DNA of 64,000 nucleotides from Aliivibrio finisterrensis (GCF_008933155.1 NZ_WBVP01000001.1:248001-312000), one strand, 5' to 3'; shown: positions 21,550 through 30,871, counted from the stretch's first letter. The notes: a model not told the origin generated them from the sequence alone. A program made the numbers and translations.

Positions 21550-22515
21550 ATGTTTAGTAGATTTACATCTCCGTCAAAACTAAAAGCCAAAGGGATCATG
21601 GGAATGAATCAACGTAACGGCAGCTACATTGGCCGTTACAATGACCGTAGTAAATACCCATTAGTTGATGATAAATTAAAAACTAAGATTATTGCCGAAA
21701 AAGCTGGGGCTACGGTACCTAAGCTTATTGGGGTGATAGACAGCCAAGCTGAAGTAAAAAACATTCACGATATCGTTAAAGATTGGCCTGGGTTTGTTAT
21801 CAAACCAGCCCAAGGCAGTGGCGGTAAAGGTATTTTAGTTATTACTTCACATAAAGATGGGGTGTATTACAAACCTTCTGGCGCAGAAGCCAATAAACAA
21901 GATGTGGAACGTCACATTACCAATACATTGGCAGGTCTTTTCTCCCTTGGTGGAAAAAATGATGTGGCAATGATTGAAAACTTGATCCAATTTGATGATG
22001 TGTTTGATGGCTTCAGTTACGAAGGCGTGCCCGATGTACGAATTATTGTATTTAAAGGCTACCCTGTCATGGCTATGATGCGTTTATCAACCACTGACTC
22101 TGATGGTAAAGCTAACTTGCACCAAGGTGCGGTTGGTGTAGGGATTGATATTGGTACAGGTAAAGCTGTACGCGCTGTACAGTTTGACTTACCTGTTGAA
22201 AAGCACCCTGATACTGGCAAGCTATTAAGTACCTTAGAGGTTCCACATTGGCATAAACTGCTAACTCTTGCATCAAGTGCATGGGAAATGACAGGCTTAG
22301 GCTATATGGGAACGGATATGGTTTTAGATAAAGTGTATGGACCAATGGTGCTTGAACTTAATGCTCGTCCAGGTTTAGCGATTCAAATAGCGAATGGTAC
22401 AGGGCTACTGCCTCGCTTAAAACATATTGAGAGCTTGGAAGAAACTGTCCCTTACCCAACCCCAGAAGCACGTGTTGCTTATGCGATGGAGCAATTTGGT
22501 ATTTATAATAAATAA
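21550..22515 (+). CDS. Alpha-L-glutamate ligase-like (RimK-related) ATP-grasp protein
   Basis: A 321-residue cytoplasmic ATP-grasp enzyme (ATPgrasp_ST / TIGR02291 type). Visible are the ATP-binding loop KPAQGSGGKG (85-94) and the metal-binding motif LELNARPG with Glu269 and Asn271. Such enzymes form amide bonds between a carboxyl group and an amine, usually adding amino acids to a peptide or small molecule. Substrate is unknown; glutamate is suggested only by relation to RimK. Coupled to the preceding membrane protein gene, and followed by a terminator. The three-gene order recurs in gammaproteobacteria. Confidence 0.85.
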   Translation: MFSRFTSPSKLKAKGIMGMNQRNGSYIGRYNDRSKYPLVDDKLKTKIIAEKAGATVPKLIGVIDSQAEVKNIHDIVKDWPGFVIKPAQGSGGKGILVITSHKDGVYYKPSGAEANKQDVERHITNTLAGLFSLGGKNDVAMIENLIQFDDVFDGFSYEGVPDVRIIVFKGYPVMAMMRLSTTDSDGKANLHQGAVGVGIDIGTGKAVRAVQFDLPVEKHPDTGKLLSTLEVPHWHKLLTLASSAWEMTGLGYMGTDMVLDKVYGPMVLELNARPGLAIQIANGTGLLPRLKHIESLEETVPYPTPEARVAYAMEQFGIYNK

Positions 22516-22543
22516 CAAACTGTCACTCGCTCAATCTAAATAG

Positions 22544-22580
22544 AAAAAGGGAAGAAAGCATATGCTCTCTTCCCTTTTTT
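22544..22580. terminator. Bidirectional terminator between the ligase gene and moaE
   Basis: AAAAAGGGAAGA / TCTTCCCTTTTT with a loop of about 12 bases. It serves the plus-strand triad and the minus-strand moa operon. Three tandem ATTCTTT units follow at 22581-22601. Confidence 0.88.
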
Positions 22581-22614
22581 ATTCTTTATTCTTTATTCTT
22601 TTACTATTAAGGAA

Positions 22615-23061
22615 TTACTTTTCCCAGCGTTGCGCCGCTGATTTATCTGTTTCTCTTGATTCAACCCAGCGCACCTCTTTAGTTGTTCGTTCTTTTTTCC
22701 AGAACGGTGCATTGGTTTTTAAGTAATCCATAATGAATTCACACGAATCAAACGCAGCACCACGATGGGCACTTGATACACCAACAAAGACGATTTGATC
22801 ACCAAGTTCTAAGTCCCCTACTCGGTGAATCACTTTCACTTTAAGTAATGGCCAACGTGCTTTGGCTTGTGCAACAATATCGTTAAGAGACTTTTCGGTC
22901 ATTCCTGGGTAATGCTCTAGAGACAGCCCTGTCACATCATCGCCAAGGTTCATGTCTCGAACTTTACCAATAAAAGTAACCACTGCACCCGCAGCGGTTC
23001 CTTCTGCTAATAATTGATATTCATCTCCAACATTAAAATCATGCTCTTGAACTGAAATCAT
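22615..23061 (-). CDS. moaE: Molybdopterin synthase catalytic subunit MoaE
   Basis: A 148-residue large subunit that inserts sulfur from MoaD into precursor Z. Motifs include VTFIGKVRD, LEHYPGMTEK, SSAHRGAAFDSCEFIMDYLK and the terminal FWKKE. The ATG at 23061 follows the moaD stop by one base with AGGTGG eight bases upstream; the longer GTG start at 23070 would overlap moaD and is less likely. Confidence 0.95.
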   Translation of the reverse strand: MISVQEHDFNVGDEYQLLAEGTAAGAVVTFIGKVRDMNLGDDVTGLSLEHYPGMTEKSLNDIVAQAKARWPLLKVKVIHRVGDLELGDQIVFVGVSSAHRGAAFDSCEFIMDYLKTNAPFWKKERTTKEVRWVESRETDKSAAQRWEK

Positions 23062-23062
23062 A

Positions 23063-23308
23063 TTAACCACCTGTCACTGGTGGGAAGAAAGCAACCTCAT
23101 CACCGTCAGCAACTGCTGAATCTAAACTTGAAATCGTTTGATTAATAGCAACCAGTAATTTGCCTTTCTCTAGCGCTAAATCCCATTTGCCTTCTTTTTT
23201 ACTTAACTCTTCACGGATCTCTTCGGCAGTTGCGTAATCGCCTGTTAACTCAAGTTTGTCAGTACCTACTAACTCTTTTGTTTGTGCGAAAAATAATACT
23301 GTAATCAT
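23063..23308 (-). CDS. moaD: Molybdopterin synthase sulfur carrier subunit MoaD
   Basis: An 81-residue ubiquitin-like protein ending in VTGG; the terminal Gly is adenylated and thiocarboxylated by MoeB, then donates sulfur in the MoaD-MoaE complex. It overlaps moaC by 4 bases. Confidence 0.95.
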   Translation of the reverse strand: MITVLFFAQTKELVGTDKLELTGDYATAEEIREELSKKEGKWDLALEKGKLLVAINQTISSLDSAVADGDEVAFFPPVTGG

Positions 23309-23784
23309 GCGTCTGCCTTAAAATGTCCAGATTTACCGCCCGTCTTTTCTAATAAACGAACCTGACCAATAACCATGTCTTTTTGAACCGCTTTACACAT
23401 ATCATAGATGGTTAATGCCGCAACCGATGCCGCTGTTAATGCTTCCATCTCAACGCCTGTTTTACCCGCTAATTTACATACAGATTCAATACGAACCATG
23501 TTTTCTGCTTCAATCGCTTCAAGCTGAACTTCAACTTTAGTTAGCAGTAATGGGTGGCACAGTGGAATAAGATCCCACGTTTTTTTAGCCGCTTGAATAC
23601 CAGCAATACGAGCTGTCGCAAACACATCACCTTTATGGTGAGAGCCTGAAACAATCAGTTTTAACGTTTCTGGAGCCATATGAACAAACGCTTCGGCGCG
23701 CGCTTCTCGTACTGTTTCTTGCTTAGCTGAAACATCAACCATGTTCGCCTCACCAGAGGCATTAATATGAGTAAAATTTGACAT
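23305..23784 (-). CDS. moaC: Cyclic pyranopterin monophosphate synthase MoaC
   Basis: A 159-residue enzyme converting the MoaA product to cyclic pyranopterin monophosphate. Family motifs [28 protein letters not shown] and EKTGGKSG are intact. It follows moaA by 12 bases; moaB, present between moaA and moaC in E. coli, is absent. Confidence 0.97.
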   Translation of the reverse strand: MSNFTHINASGEANMVDVSAKQETVREARAEAFVHMAPETLKLIVSGSHHKGDVFATARIAGIQAAKKTWDLIPLCHPLLLTKVEVQLEAIEAENMVRIESVCKLAGKTGVEMEALTAASVAALTIYDMCKAVQKDMVIGQVRLLEKTGGKSGHFKADA

Positions 23785-23796
23785 AATTCTTCTTTA

Positions 23797-24786
23797 TTAT
23801 CCGCCAATAGAGGCTAAGTGTGGGGTCATTCCAGCGTGGCCATCATGTAAAAAGTGGCCTTCCGCCTTATTATCTAGCTGAGTTTGAATACGTTGGATCA
23901 ACTCATCTTGTTGTGTATCTTCTTGCAGTAATTCACGTAAATCGACGCCATAATCACCAAACAAGCACATATGTAATTTGCCTTTTGCTGATACACGTAG
24001 TCGGTTACAGCTTTGGCAAAAATCTTTTTCATACGGCATGATCAAACCAATCTCGCCCATATAATCAGGATGAGTAAAGACTTGAGCTGGGCCATCACTT
24101 TCACCGCGTGGCTTCAATATCCAATTATTAGCAATTAAATGATTACGAATAGACACACCAGACTGATGATGATTTTTAAATAGATCGTTCATTTCACCCG
24201 TTTGCATCAATTCAATAAAACGTAATTGAATTGGGCGAGTTTGAATCCACTTTAAAAATAGAGGTAATTCGGTGCTATTAAGATCTTTAAGTAGAACAGT
24301 ATTCACTTTTACCTGCTTAAAGCCCACTTCGATTGCCTTATCAATACCAGCCATAACGTCGGCAAATTTATTTTCACCTGTGATCTGATAAAACATATTG
24401 GGATTTAAACTATCAACACTGACATTAATATCCGTAAGGCCTGCTGCTCGCCATTCAGCAACATGCCTTTCCATGCGGTAACCATTGGTCGTAGTAGCGA
24501 CTTTGGTTATGCCTGGCTGTGAAGCTACGGTACGAATGATCTCAGTAAAATCTTTACGCAGACTTGGTTCTCCGCCGGTGATACGTACTTTTGACGTACC
24601 ACAACGGGCAAACGCACTCACCGTACGTTTGATTTCATCAAGCTCAAGGAAGGACTCTCGCTTGCCATTTTCTGGTCGATAACCATCAGGTAAGCAATAA
24701 GTACATTTAAAATTACAGACGTCTGTAATCGACAACCGTAAGTAATAAAACTTACGATTAAAATTATCTTCGAATTGTTTCGCCAC
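23797..24786 (-). CDS. moaA: GTP 3',8-cyclase MoaA
   Basis: A 329-residue radical-SAM enzyme starting molybdenum cofactor synthesis. It has the N-terminal cluster motif CNFKCTYC, a second C-terminal cluster CQSCNRLRV plus a later Cys, and the terminal Gly-Gly needed for activity. I use the GTG at 24786, preceded by GGAAAGGTG, because the protein then begins [19 protein letters not shown] like E. coli MoaA; the open frame extends 15 bases further to a TTG. A Moco-riboswitch-like leader precedes it. Confidence 0.96.
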   Translation of the reverse strand: MAKQFEDNFNRKFYYLRLSITDVCNFKCTYCLPDGYRPENGKRESFLELDEIKRTVSAFARCGTSKVRITGGEPSLRKDFTEIIRTVASQPGITKVATTTNGYRMERHVAEWRAAGLTDINVSVDSLNPNMFYQITGENKFADVMAGIDKAIEVGFKQVKVNTVLLKDLNSTELPLFLKWIQTRPIQLRFIELMQTGEMNDLFKNHHQSGVSIRNHLIANNWILKPRGESDGPAQVFTHPDYMGEIGLIMPYEKDFCQSCNRLRVSAKGKLHMCLFGDYGVDLRELLQEDTQQDELIQRIQTQLDNKAEGHFLHDGHAGMTPHLASIGG

Positions 24787-24935
24787 GGAACACCTTTCCA
24801 AACACGGGAGGCTTGTTCATTTCCAAACAAACCCTTGTGACCGAATTGTCACTGGCTCACGCTACATATTGAGTGCTTCTTAAAAACAACTTAGCAGCTT
24901 GAGCTCGGAGTTATGGCAACCAAACCTAATCGACA
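24787..24935 (-). ncRNA. Molybdenum cofactor riboswitch-like leader (Moco RNA motif)
   Basis: Read on the minus strand, the leader contains AACTCCGAGC, a perfect hairpin GTGAC-AATTCG-GTCAC (24837-24852), a second stem closing on GGAAAT (about 24811-24832), then GCCTCCCG and GGAAAGG running into the moaA ribosome binding site. These blocks and their order resemble the Moco RNA motif upstream of moaA in E. coli and other gammaproteobacteria, where Moco abundance represses expression. Boundaries are approximate; a covariance search is needed for certainty. Confidence 0.72.
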
Positions 24936-25178
24936 ATAGATTACCCCATCGCTAATAATTAAGTTGGCGCTCTTATTAAAATACTCAATATTTCTGTGGT
25001 TTTCCAATTTTTTTCATATTTCTTCGAAATTCCTCTATTTTGTTTGATTAATGTTATTTTTATGCGCTTATTCAGTCTTCAAACTGTGATTAATTCAGCA
25101 TTTACATAATGATTGCTTGTTCTCACTTTCTAGATCCACGACACTGAAAGCAATACTAATTCGAATAAAGTAAATGTT
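24936..25178. other. Divergent promoter region moaA / yvcK
   Basis: A 243-base AT-rich stretch between the moaA leader and yvcK. It should hold the moa promoter and the yvcK promoter. I recognise no specific operator (ModE, FNR) and no small gene. Confidence 0.45.
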
Positions 25179-26057
25179 ATGAATGAACATCAAATTGTTG
25201 CTATCGGAGGCGGACATGGCTTAGGCCGAGTACTTGCTGCATTAAGTGATTTTGGTAAAAACGCCACGGGAATCGTTGCCACCACCGATAATGGAGGCTC
25301 AACAGGCCGAATTAGAGAGTGCCAAGGTGGTATTGCATGGGGAGATACACGTAATTGTATTAACCAACTTATCACGGACCCATCTATCAGCTCAATGATG
25401 TTTGAATACCGCTTTAAAGGACAAGGTGAATTACACGGCCATAATCTTGGAAATTTAATGCTCACCGCATTAGATAACCTTAGCGTTCGCCCTTTAGATG
25501 CCATCAACCTTATTCGTGACATGCTAAAAGTAGAAACGCAAATAATCCCAATGTCTGAACATCCGTCTGATTTAGGCGCATTAACGACAGATTTACGTAA
25601 AATATCTGGCGAAAGCAATATTGATGAGATGAGTCAACTTCCTTTACGGCTTTTTTTAGACCCAGAAGTTCCTGCTACCTTCGAAGCCATTGAGGCGGTG
25701 AAAAAAGCTGATTTAATTTTATTAGGTCCTGGAAGTTTCTTAACCAGTATTATGCCACCACTGCTGTTGACTGGATTAGGTAAAGCTATTGGCGAAAATA
25801 ATACAGCTAAGGTCGTCTTTATTGATAACTTATCAAAAGAGTTTGGACCAGCAGGAAAAATGGATCACAAAATGATGCTTGAATGGTGTGAGCGCGCTTG
25901 TTTAGGAAGAAAAGTGGATGTTATTTTAACAGATAAAAAGCTAGTGGAATTACAACAAGAATACGATTGTAAAACCACAGATTTAGCCTCACTGAACCAT
26001 GACTGGCGACACGATAGAGATAAACTAAAACAAGCTGTAATCAACTTATTGGATTAA
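25179..26057 (+). CDS. yvcK: YvcK/YbhK-family gluconeogenesis factor (CofD-like fold)
   Basis: A 292-residue cytoplasmic protein with nucleotide-binding IGGGHGLGRVLAALS at the N-terminus, ATTDNGGSTGRIRE near 34-47, GHNLGNLM near 86 and LILLGPGSFLTSIMPPLL near 178. This is the YvcK/YbhK family, related to CofD and binding UDP-sugars in Bacillus, where it is needed on gluconeogenic carbon. Role in vibrios inferred. Convergent with luxU, their 3' ends overlapping by 4 bases. Confidence 0.88.
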   Translation: MNEHQIVAIGGGHGLGRVLAALSDFGKNATGIVATTDNGGSTGRIRECQGGIAWGDTRNCINQLITDPSISSMMFEYRFKGQGELHGHNLGNLMLTALDNLSVRPLDAINLIRDMLKVETQIIPMSEHPSDLGALTTDLRKISGESNIDEMSQLPLRLFLDPEVPATFEAIEAVKKADLILLGPGSFLTSIMPPLLLTGLGKAIGENNTAKVVFIDNLSKEFGPAGKMDHKMMLEWCERACLGRKVDVILTDKKLVELQQEYDCKTTDLASLNHDWRHDRDKLKQAVINLLD

Positions 26058-26398
26058 TACACTTGCTTCATTAATAATTCACGATAAGCCAATTCAGTTC
26101 CACGCGCAATATTAACAAATTCGGAGATATTGCGCTCAACCCACTCTTTCTGCTCTGTCTTTGCTTTCTCTTCAATATGAATAGCCATCATTGCTAGCTT
26201 ATCAGCACCAAAGCTACCTGCGCTGCTTTTTAAGCAGTGACTTATCTCTCTTACCTTCTCAATTTCAGGCTGAGCAGTAAGCGTCTCAATAAACTCATCT
26301 AACTCGTCACAAAAAATACCAAAAAGAAAAGGAACATTCTCGCCTCCAACTTCTTGGACCAATTGATTCAGCGCTATTTGATTTATATACTGGCTCAC
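26054..26398 (-). CDS. luxU: Phosphorelay protein LuxU
   Basis: A 114-residue HPt protein with the phospho-accepting His54 in REISHCLKSSAGSFGA. It passes phosphate from LuxQ/AinR-type sensor kinases to LuxO at low cell density. The start is GTG with a strong AGAGGAG site. It follows luxO by 13 bases and overlaps the yvcK stop by 4. Confidence 0.95.
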   Translation of the reverse strand: MSQYINQIALNQLVQEVGGENVPFLFGIFCDELDEFIETLTAQPEIEKVREISHCLKSSAGSFGADKLAMMAIHIEEKAKTEQKEWVERNISEFVNIARGTELAYRELLMKQVY

Positions 26399-26411
26399 AG
26401 TAGCTCCTCTA

Positions 26412-27839
26412 TTATTTTTTATTCCAGGATTGTAATTTTCTATATAACGTTGATGCGCTGACCTCTAAACATTTAGCTGCCTGCGGTATATTTCCATCAC
26501 ATAAAACAATTGCAGATTCAATGATCTTCTTTTCTGATTGCCACAATGGAACAATGCCATCACGGCTATCCCAACTAATACTATAAAGCGCACTTTCCGT
26601 ATTATTAGGCGTTGACAGCTCATCGCTTATGGCCTCAATAGAAGCAATATTTGAACCAACCTTACGCTCAATGGACAATGGAGGTGGAAGCATCGATAGT
26701 TCAACTTCTTTACCTCTATTTAATACCACTACGTTTCTAATGACATTTTGTAACTGGCGAACATTACCAGGCCAATCATAATTCAAAAACCGGTCAATGA
26801 CTTCTGGACTAAAAGTAATAAATTCACGTCCTTCTTCATTTGAAAAATGGCCAAGAATAGAGTGGGCAATCTCTATAATATCATTGCCCCGATCACGCAA
26901 CGGTGGCAAAGTCAGTGGGATAACATGAAGTCGATAATAAAGGTCTTCACGAAACCGCCCTTCTTGGACTTCAAGCCACGGATCTCTATTCGTCGCACAA
27001 ACAAAACGAACATCTACTCCGCTCATTTTAGAAGAGCCTACTTTTTGAAATGTACCTGTTTGAATAAAACGTAATAATTTGGTCTGCAAATCCAAATCCA
27101 TTTCACACAGTTCGTCTAAAAAAAGTGTCCCCCCATCGGCCTGTTCTGCTGCACCTTTTCGATCAACGGAAGCACCAGTAAATGCACCTTTAACATGACC
27201 AAACAGCTCACTTTCTATTAAGTCTTTTGGTATTGCCGCGCAGTTTATCGCAATAAAAGGGCCTTCATAGCGCTTACTTGCAGCATGCACGGCCTCTGCA
27301 CACACTTCTTTACCTGTACCGGATTCACCAGTAATAAAAATAGTCGCTTTACTCGAAGCTGCAGAATCAATCGTTCGATACACTTTATTCATTTGAGAGC
27401 TACTCCCAATAAAACCTTGGTATTGTTTATTGGTTTTATTTGAACTCCCTTTTGCTTCATCTTGGTATTTTTGAGCTTGTCGAAGTGCGTTATTTACGGT
27501 AACCCTTAACCGGTCGGCCTCACAGGGTTTAATTAAAAAATCCTGAGCGCCCAATTGCATTGCTTCAACGGCAGCATCAATAGAACCATGAGCCGTCATT
27601 AAAACCACGGGAATATTTTTACTATTTTTTCTAATCTCTGTTAATACCTCAAAGCCAGTCATATCAGGCAATCGCAAATCAAGTAAAACAAGATCAGGGG
27701 TTCTTTCTTCAATTTTTACAATAGCATCCCCCCCTTTAGCAACAACATCAATATCGAAACCCAAGGGATTAAGATAAGAGCGGTATAAAGCTGCTACTGA
27801 AGCGGTATCCTCAACCATTAATAAATATTTCTTTAGCAT
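26412..27839 (-). CDS. luxO: Quorum-sensing sigma-54 response regulator LuxO
   Basis: A 475-residue NtrC-family activator: receiver domain (1-120) with phospho-acceptor Asp54 in [14 protein letters not shown]+ domain (about 142-375) with Walker A GESGTGKE and the sigma-54 contact loop GAFTGA, and a C-terminal Fis-type helix-turn-helix (about 430-475, [18 protein letters not shown]). Phospho-LuxO drives qrr transcription at low density. Divergent from qrr1, with LuxO-like sites between them. Co-transcribed with luxU. Confidence 0.98.
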   Translation of the reverse strand: MLKKYLLMVEDTASVAALYRSYLNPLGFDIDVVAKGGDAIVKIEERTPDLVLLDLRLPDMTGFEVLTEIRKNSKNIPVVLMTAHGSIDAAVEAMQLGAQDFLIKPCEADRLRVTVNNALRQAQKYQDEAKGSSNKTNKQYQGFIGSSSQMNKVYRTIDSAASSKATIFITGESGTGKEVCAEAVHAASKRYEGPFIAINCAAIPKDLIESELFGHVKGAFTGASVDRKGAAEQADGGTLFLDELCEMDLDLQTKLLRFIQTGTFQKVGSSKMSGVDVRFVCATNRDPWLEVQEGRFREDLYYRLHVIPLTLPPLRDRGNDIIEIAHSILGHFSNEEGREFITFSPEVIDRFLNYDWPGNVRQLQNVIRNVVVLNRGKEVELSMLPPPLSIERKVGSNIASIEAISDELSTPNNTESALYSISWDSRDGIVPLWQSEKKIIESAIVLCDGNIPQAAKCLEVSASTLYRKLQSWNKK

Positions 27840-27871
27840 GAGCCACCATTAAGTAACAAAAAACATAATAT

Positions 27872-27918
27872 TCGCATTATGCAATTTCAAAATGCGAATA
27901 TCAAATTGCAAAATACAA
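27872..27918. promoter_or_regulatory. Three LuxO-like binding sites upstream of qrr1
   Basis: Three near-matches to the LuxO element TTGCA-N3-TGCAA: TCGCA-TTA-TGCAA at 27872-27884, TTTCA-AAA-TGCGA at 27885-27897 and TTGCA-AAA-TACAA at 27906-27918, each with one or two mismatches. They lie about 60-110 bases upstream of the qrr1 sigma-54 promoter and close to the luxO start, so they may also serve luxO autoregulation. Confidence 0.7.
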
Positions 27919-27978
27919 AAACTTAGTTATTTTGTTTATTTTTTAGACCTGAGAGTCCACTTTTTGCTGTTAAAAAAG

Positions 27979-27995
27979 TTGGCACGCTACCTGCT
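27979..27995 (+). promoter_or_regulatory. Sigma-54 promoter of qrr1
   Basis: TTGGCACGCTACCTGCT matches the TGGCAC-N5-TTGCW consensus with the GG and GC pairs exactly 12 bases apart. This predicts a start about 28005, where the Qrr sequence begins. Confidence 0.92.
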
Positions 27996-28004
27996 ATGTT
28001 TATA

Positions 28005-28112
28005 GTGACCCTTTAAGCCAAAGGGTCACCTAGCCAACTGACGTTGTTAGTGAAATTTACTTTCACATAAACAATAAAGCCAACCGGGATATTGCGGTTG
28101 GCTTCTTTTTTA
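28005..28112 (+). ncRNA. qrr1: Quorum-regulatory small RNA Qrr1
   Basis: A sRNA of about 108 bases. The 5' hairpin TGACCCTTT / AAAGGGTCA is followed by the invariant Qrr core CCTAGCCAACTGACGTTG with its target-pairing region. It ends with terminator stem AGCCAACCG / CGGTTGGCT and a T-rich tail (28077-28112). Qrr RNAs with Hfq pair with the litR/hapR-type regulator mRNA. Location between luxO and uvrB is the standard Vibrio position. Confidence 0.96.
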
Positions 28113-28140
28113 TCTAAAATTCCTATTTATAAAACCATCA

Positions 28141-30171
28141 CTAGCTATTTGTAATAAATTGCCCTTTTAATACATCAATTTCATCTCTTACTTGTGCGGC
28201 CAATTCAAACTCCAGATCTGTTGCATGTTGATACATCTTAGTTTCTAGTTTTTGCACTTCTTTTTCTAGTTGCTGTGGTGTCATTGACAGGTAATTCGCT
28301 CCTTCTTCAGCCACCTCAGATAACTTAATTTTCGGTGCCACCACCTTACGCTTATTCTTAGTCATATCCCCAAGCTCAAGGATATCGGCTACGTCTTTTT
28401 TCAGTGCTGTGGGAACGATACCTAACGCTTCGTTATGTAAAATTTGTTTTTCCCGTCTTCTTTCTGTTTCTCCAATTGCTTTTTCCATTGAACCTGTAAT
28501 TCTATCCGCATATAAAATCGCCTTGCCCTCTAAGTTACGAGCAGCACGGCCAATCGTTTGGATCAACGAACGCTCTGAACGTAAAAAGCCTTCTTTATCT
28601 GCATCTAGAATCGCAACAAGAGAGACTTCTGGCATATCTAAGCCTTCACGTAACAAGTTAATGCCAACCAACACATCAAATTTGCCTAAACGTAAATCAC
28701 GAATGATCTCGACTCGCTCGACAGTATCTATATCAGAGTGTAAATATCGCACCTTCACACCATGCTCATCTAGATATTCAGTTAAATCTTCAGCCATGCG
28801 CTTAGTCAGAGTTGTCACTAATACTCGCTCACCCACTTTTGTTCGAAGTCGTATTTCAGATAATAAATCATCTACCTGAGTTGCTACTGGACGAACTTCA
28901 ATAAGTGGGTCAAGAAGACCTGTTGGGCGAACTACTTGTTCCGCAATTTCACCGCCAGATTTTTCAATTTCATAATTACCCGGCGTCGCGGATACATAGA
29001 TTGTTTGTGGTGCCAATGCTTCAAACTCATCAAAGCGCATTGGTCGATTATCTAATGCAGAAGGAAGCCTGAACCCGTACTCCACTAAGTTCTCTTTTCG
29101 CGAGCGGTCGCCTTTATACATGGCTCCAATTTGCGAAACCGTAATATGCGATTCATCAATAATTAATAATCCATCATCTGGAAGATAATCAAATAAGGTC
29201 GGAGGTGCTTCTCCTTCTGGGCGGCCGCTTAAATAACGTGAATAGTTTTCAATACCAGAGCAGAAACCCAACTCGTTCATCATTTCGATATCAAACTGAG
29301 TTCGCTGCGTAATACGCTGCTCTTCTATTAATTTATTATTCGCTAATAATTCTTTTTGACGCGCAGCAAGGTCTATCTTTATCTGTTCTATGGCCTCTAA
29401 TACTTTTTCTCTTGGTGTTACATAATGCGTTTTAGGATAGATAGTACAACGAGGCATATCTTTAGTAATGATAGTACCGGTTAATGGGTCAAACTTACTA
29501 ATGCGCTCTACTTCATCATCAAATAATTCAATACGAATAGCTTCATGCTCCGATTCGGCAGGAAAAACATCAAGAACTTCACCGCGAACACGAAAAGTTC
29601 CGCGCTCAAAAGCCATGTCGTTACGTTTATATTGCAGTTCAGCCAAACGACGTAGGATGTCTCTCTGGTTAACGACATCGCCACGTCGCAAATGAAGCAT
29701 CATGCTTAAATACGCTTGAGGATCACCAAGACCATAAATAGCGGAAACCGAAGCGATAATAATGGCATCCTTACGCTCTAAAAGAGCTTTCGTTGCAGAA
29801 AGACGCATTTGCTCAATATGCTCATTTACTGAAGAATCTTTTTCAATAAAGGTATCTGTTGTTGGTACATAAGCTTCTGGCTGATAATAATCAAAATAAG
29901 AAACAAAGTACTCAACCGCATTATTTGGAAAAAATGCCTTCATTTCACCATATAGTTGAGCGGCTAATGTTTTATTATGAGCCATAATTATTGTTGGTCG
30001 CCCTGATTGAGCAATCACATTTGCTAACGTAAATGTTTTACCAGAACCTGTTACCCCTAATAAGGTTTGATGGGCTAACCCATTCTCTAACCCTTCACTT
30101 AAGGCTTTAATGGCTTCAGGTTGATCTCCTGCAGGCTGATAATTGGAAATTAATTCATACGCATTAGCCAT
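28141..30171 (-). CDS. uvrB: Excinuclease ABC subunit B
   Basis: A 676-residue nucleotide-excision repair helicase: Walker [10 protein letters not shown] near 39, beta-hairpin [13 protein letters not shown] box, helicase motifs QTIGRAARN, and a C-terminal UVR domain (about 636-671). It loads UvrC at lesions. Start chosen at the ATG at 30171 behind GGAG, giving [20 protein letters not shown]; a 14-residue longer frame is unlikely. No perfect LexA box was seen upstream. Confidence 0.97.
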   Translation of the reverse strand: MANAYELISNYQPAGDQPEAIKALSEGLENGLAHQTLLGVTGSGKTFTLANVIAQSGRPTIIMAHNKTLAAQLYGEMKAFFPNNAVEYFVSYFDYYQPEAYVPTTDTFIEKDSSVNEHIEQMRLSATKALLERKDAIIIASVSAIYGLGDPQAYLSMMLHLRRGDVVNQRDILRRLAELQYKRNDMAFERGTFRVRGEVLDVFPAESEHEAIRIELFDDEVERISKFDPLTGTIITKDMPRCTIYPKTHYVTPREKVLEAIEQIKIDLAARQKELLANNKLIEEQRITQRTQFDIEMMNELGFCSGIENYSRYLSGRPEGEAPPTLFDYLPDDGLLIIDESHITVSQIGAMYKGDRSRKENLVEYGFRLPSALDNRPMRFDEFEALAPQTIYVSATPGNYEIEKSGGEIAEQVVRPTGLLDPLIEVRPVATQVDDLLSEIRLRTKVGERVLVTTLTKRMAEDLTEYLDEHGVKVRYLHSDIDTVERVEIIRDLRLGKFDVLVGINLLREGLDMPEVSLVAILDADKEGFLRSERSLIQTIGRAARNLEGKAILYADRITGSMEKAIGETERRREKQILHNEALGIVPTALKKDVADILELGDMTKNKRKVVAPKIKLSEVAEEGANYLSMTPQQLEKEVQKLETKMYQHATDLEFELAAQVRDEIDVLKGQFITNS

Positions 30172-30605
30172 GATGAGCACTCCAGATTGACTCGATGATA
30201 TTAAGAAGAGCATACCCTACCAAATCCATCTTCGGATTTATATAAGCTCTTTAATAAGAAAAGTTTTCCCCAGCACTGGCTAAAATACAGACAAAATGAT
30301 ACCTAACCCCCGTCTTGTGTTCAAATATCAAGCTATTTGTATAATCAAAAAACAACCTTATTTTAAGTTATTGATTTAATGAACACAAAGTAAACAACCT
30401 AATAGAGAGAACTCCTTGATAGGCCCGATATATCTGACTTTTCTAGAGTTAATATAGTTTCATTAACACACTTATCCACAGTTTTAGTGGATAACTACCC
30501 ACAAGCATTGATATATATAGTCTAGCGTTGATGTCAATAAATTTTTATGTGAAATACTCTTTCTGTCGATAAAATAATCAAATAATTTTTTCTCGTCTAT
30601 CGCTA
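30172..30605. other. Intergenic region uvrB / tRNA-Asn
   Basis: A region of more than 430 AT-rich bases with no credible gene. It contains a pair of inverted DnaA-box-like sequences and is expected to contain the uvrB promoter. Confidence 0.5.
30472..30494. promoter_or_regulatory. Inverted pair of DnaA-box-like sequences
   Basis: TTATCCACA at 30472-30480 is a perfect R-type DnaA box. AGTGGATAA at 30486-30494 is the inverted TTATCCACT, one base off. Together they form an 8-base inverted repeat with a 7-base spacer. This could be DnaA control of uvrB (a DnaA box occurs near E. coli uvrB) or of the tRNA, or DnaA titration. Confidence 0.6.
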
Positions 30606-30634
30606 TTGACAGTTTATTTTTGAGTAGCTAATAT
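30606..30634 (+). promoter_or_regulatory. Sigma-70 promoter of tRNA-Asn
   Basis: TTGACA, 17-base spacer, TAATAT, then a GC-containing discriminator about 18 bases before the mature tRNA end: a near-consensus stable-RNA promoter. Confidence 0.85.
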
Positions 30635-30651
30635 CGCTGACGTACAACGAT

Positions 30652-30727
30652 TCCCTTTTAGTTCAGTTGGTAGAACGCCGGACTGTTAATCCGTATGTCG
30701 CTGGTTCAAGTCCAGCAAAGGGAGCCA
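30652..30727 (+). tRNA. tRNA-Asn (GTT)
   Basis: A 76-base tRNA with acceptor stem TCCCTTT / AAAGGGA, D-arm AGTTCAGTTGGTAGAAC, anticodon GTT at 30685-30687, T-arm CTGGTTCAAGTCCAG and encoded CCA. It stands alone, with its own promoter and terminator. Confidence 0.98.
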
Positions 30728-30733
30728 AATCAT

Positions 30734-30765
30734 AAAGCCTTGTCTAAATGACGAGGCTTTTTTTT
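30734..30765 (+). terminator. Terminator of tRNA-Asn
   Basis: AAAGCCT-T-GTC / GAC-G-AGGCTTT stem followed by T8, seven bases after the tRNA CCA end. Confidence 0.9.
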
Positions 30766-30871
30766 ATCTATTTTTTGCTTAAATAGTAAAAACCTATTCT
30801 TTCTAAGGTTGTTATCACGCGCTTAAAGGCCGATAATAACCAGATCATCTATTATCATAAAAATCATTGGC

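Noticed and set aside
22579-22602. ATTCTTT tandem units as a variable-number repeat
   Set aside because: Only three 7-base units in noncoding sequence just after a terminator; likely the extended T-rich tail, with no coding consequence.
30275-30295. Possible LexA box (CTGG...ACAG) upstream of uvrB
   Set aside because: The spacing between the outer triplets is 9 bases instead of 10 and the left arm is CTGG, so it fails the SOS consensus CTGT-N8-ACAG.
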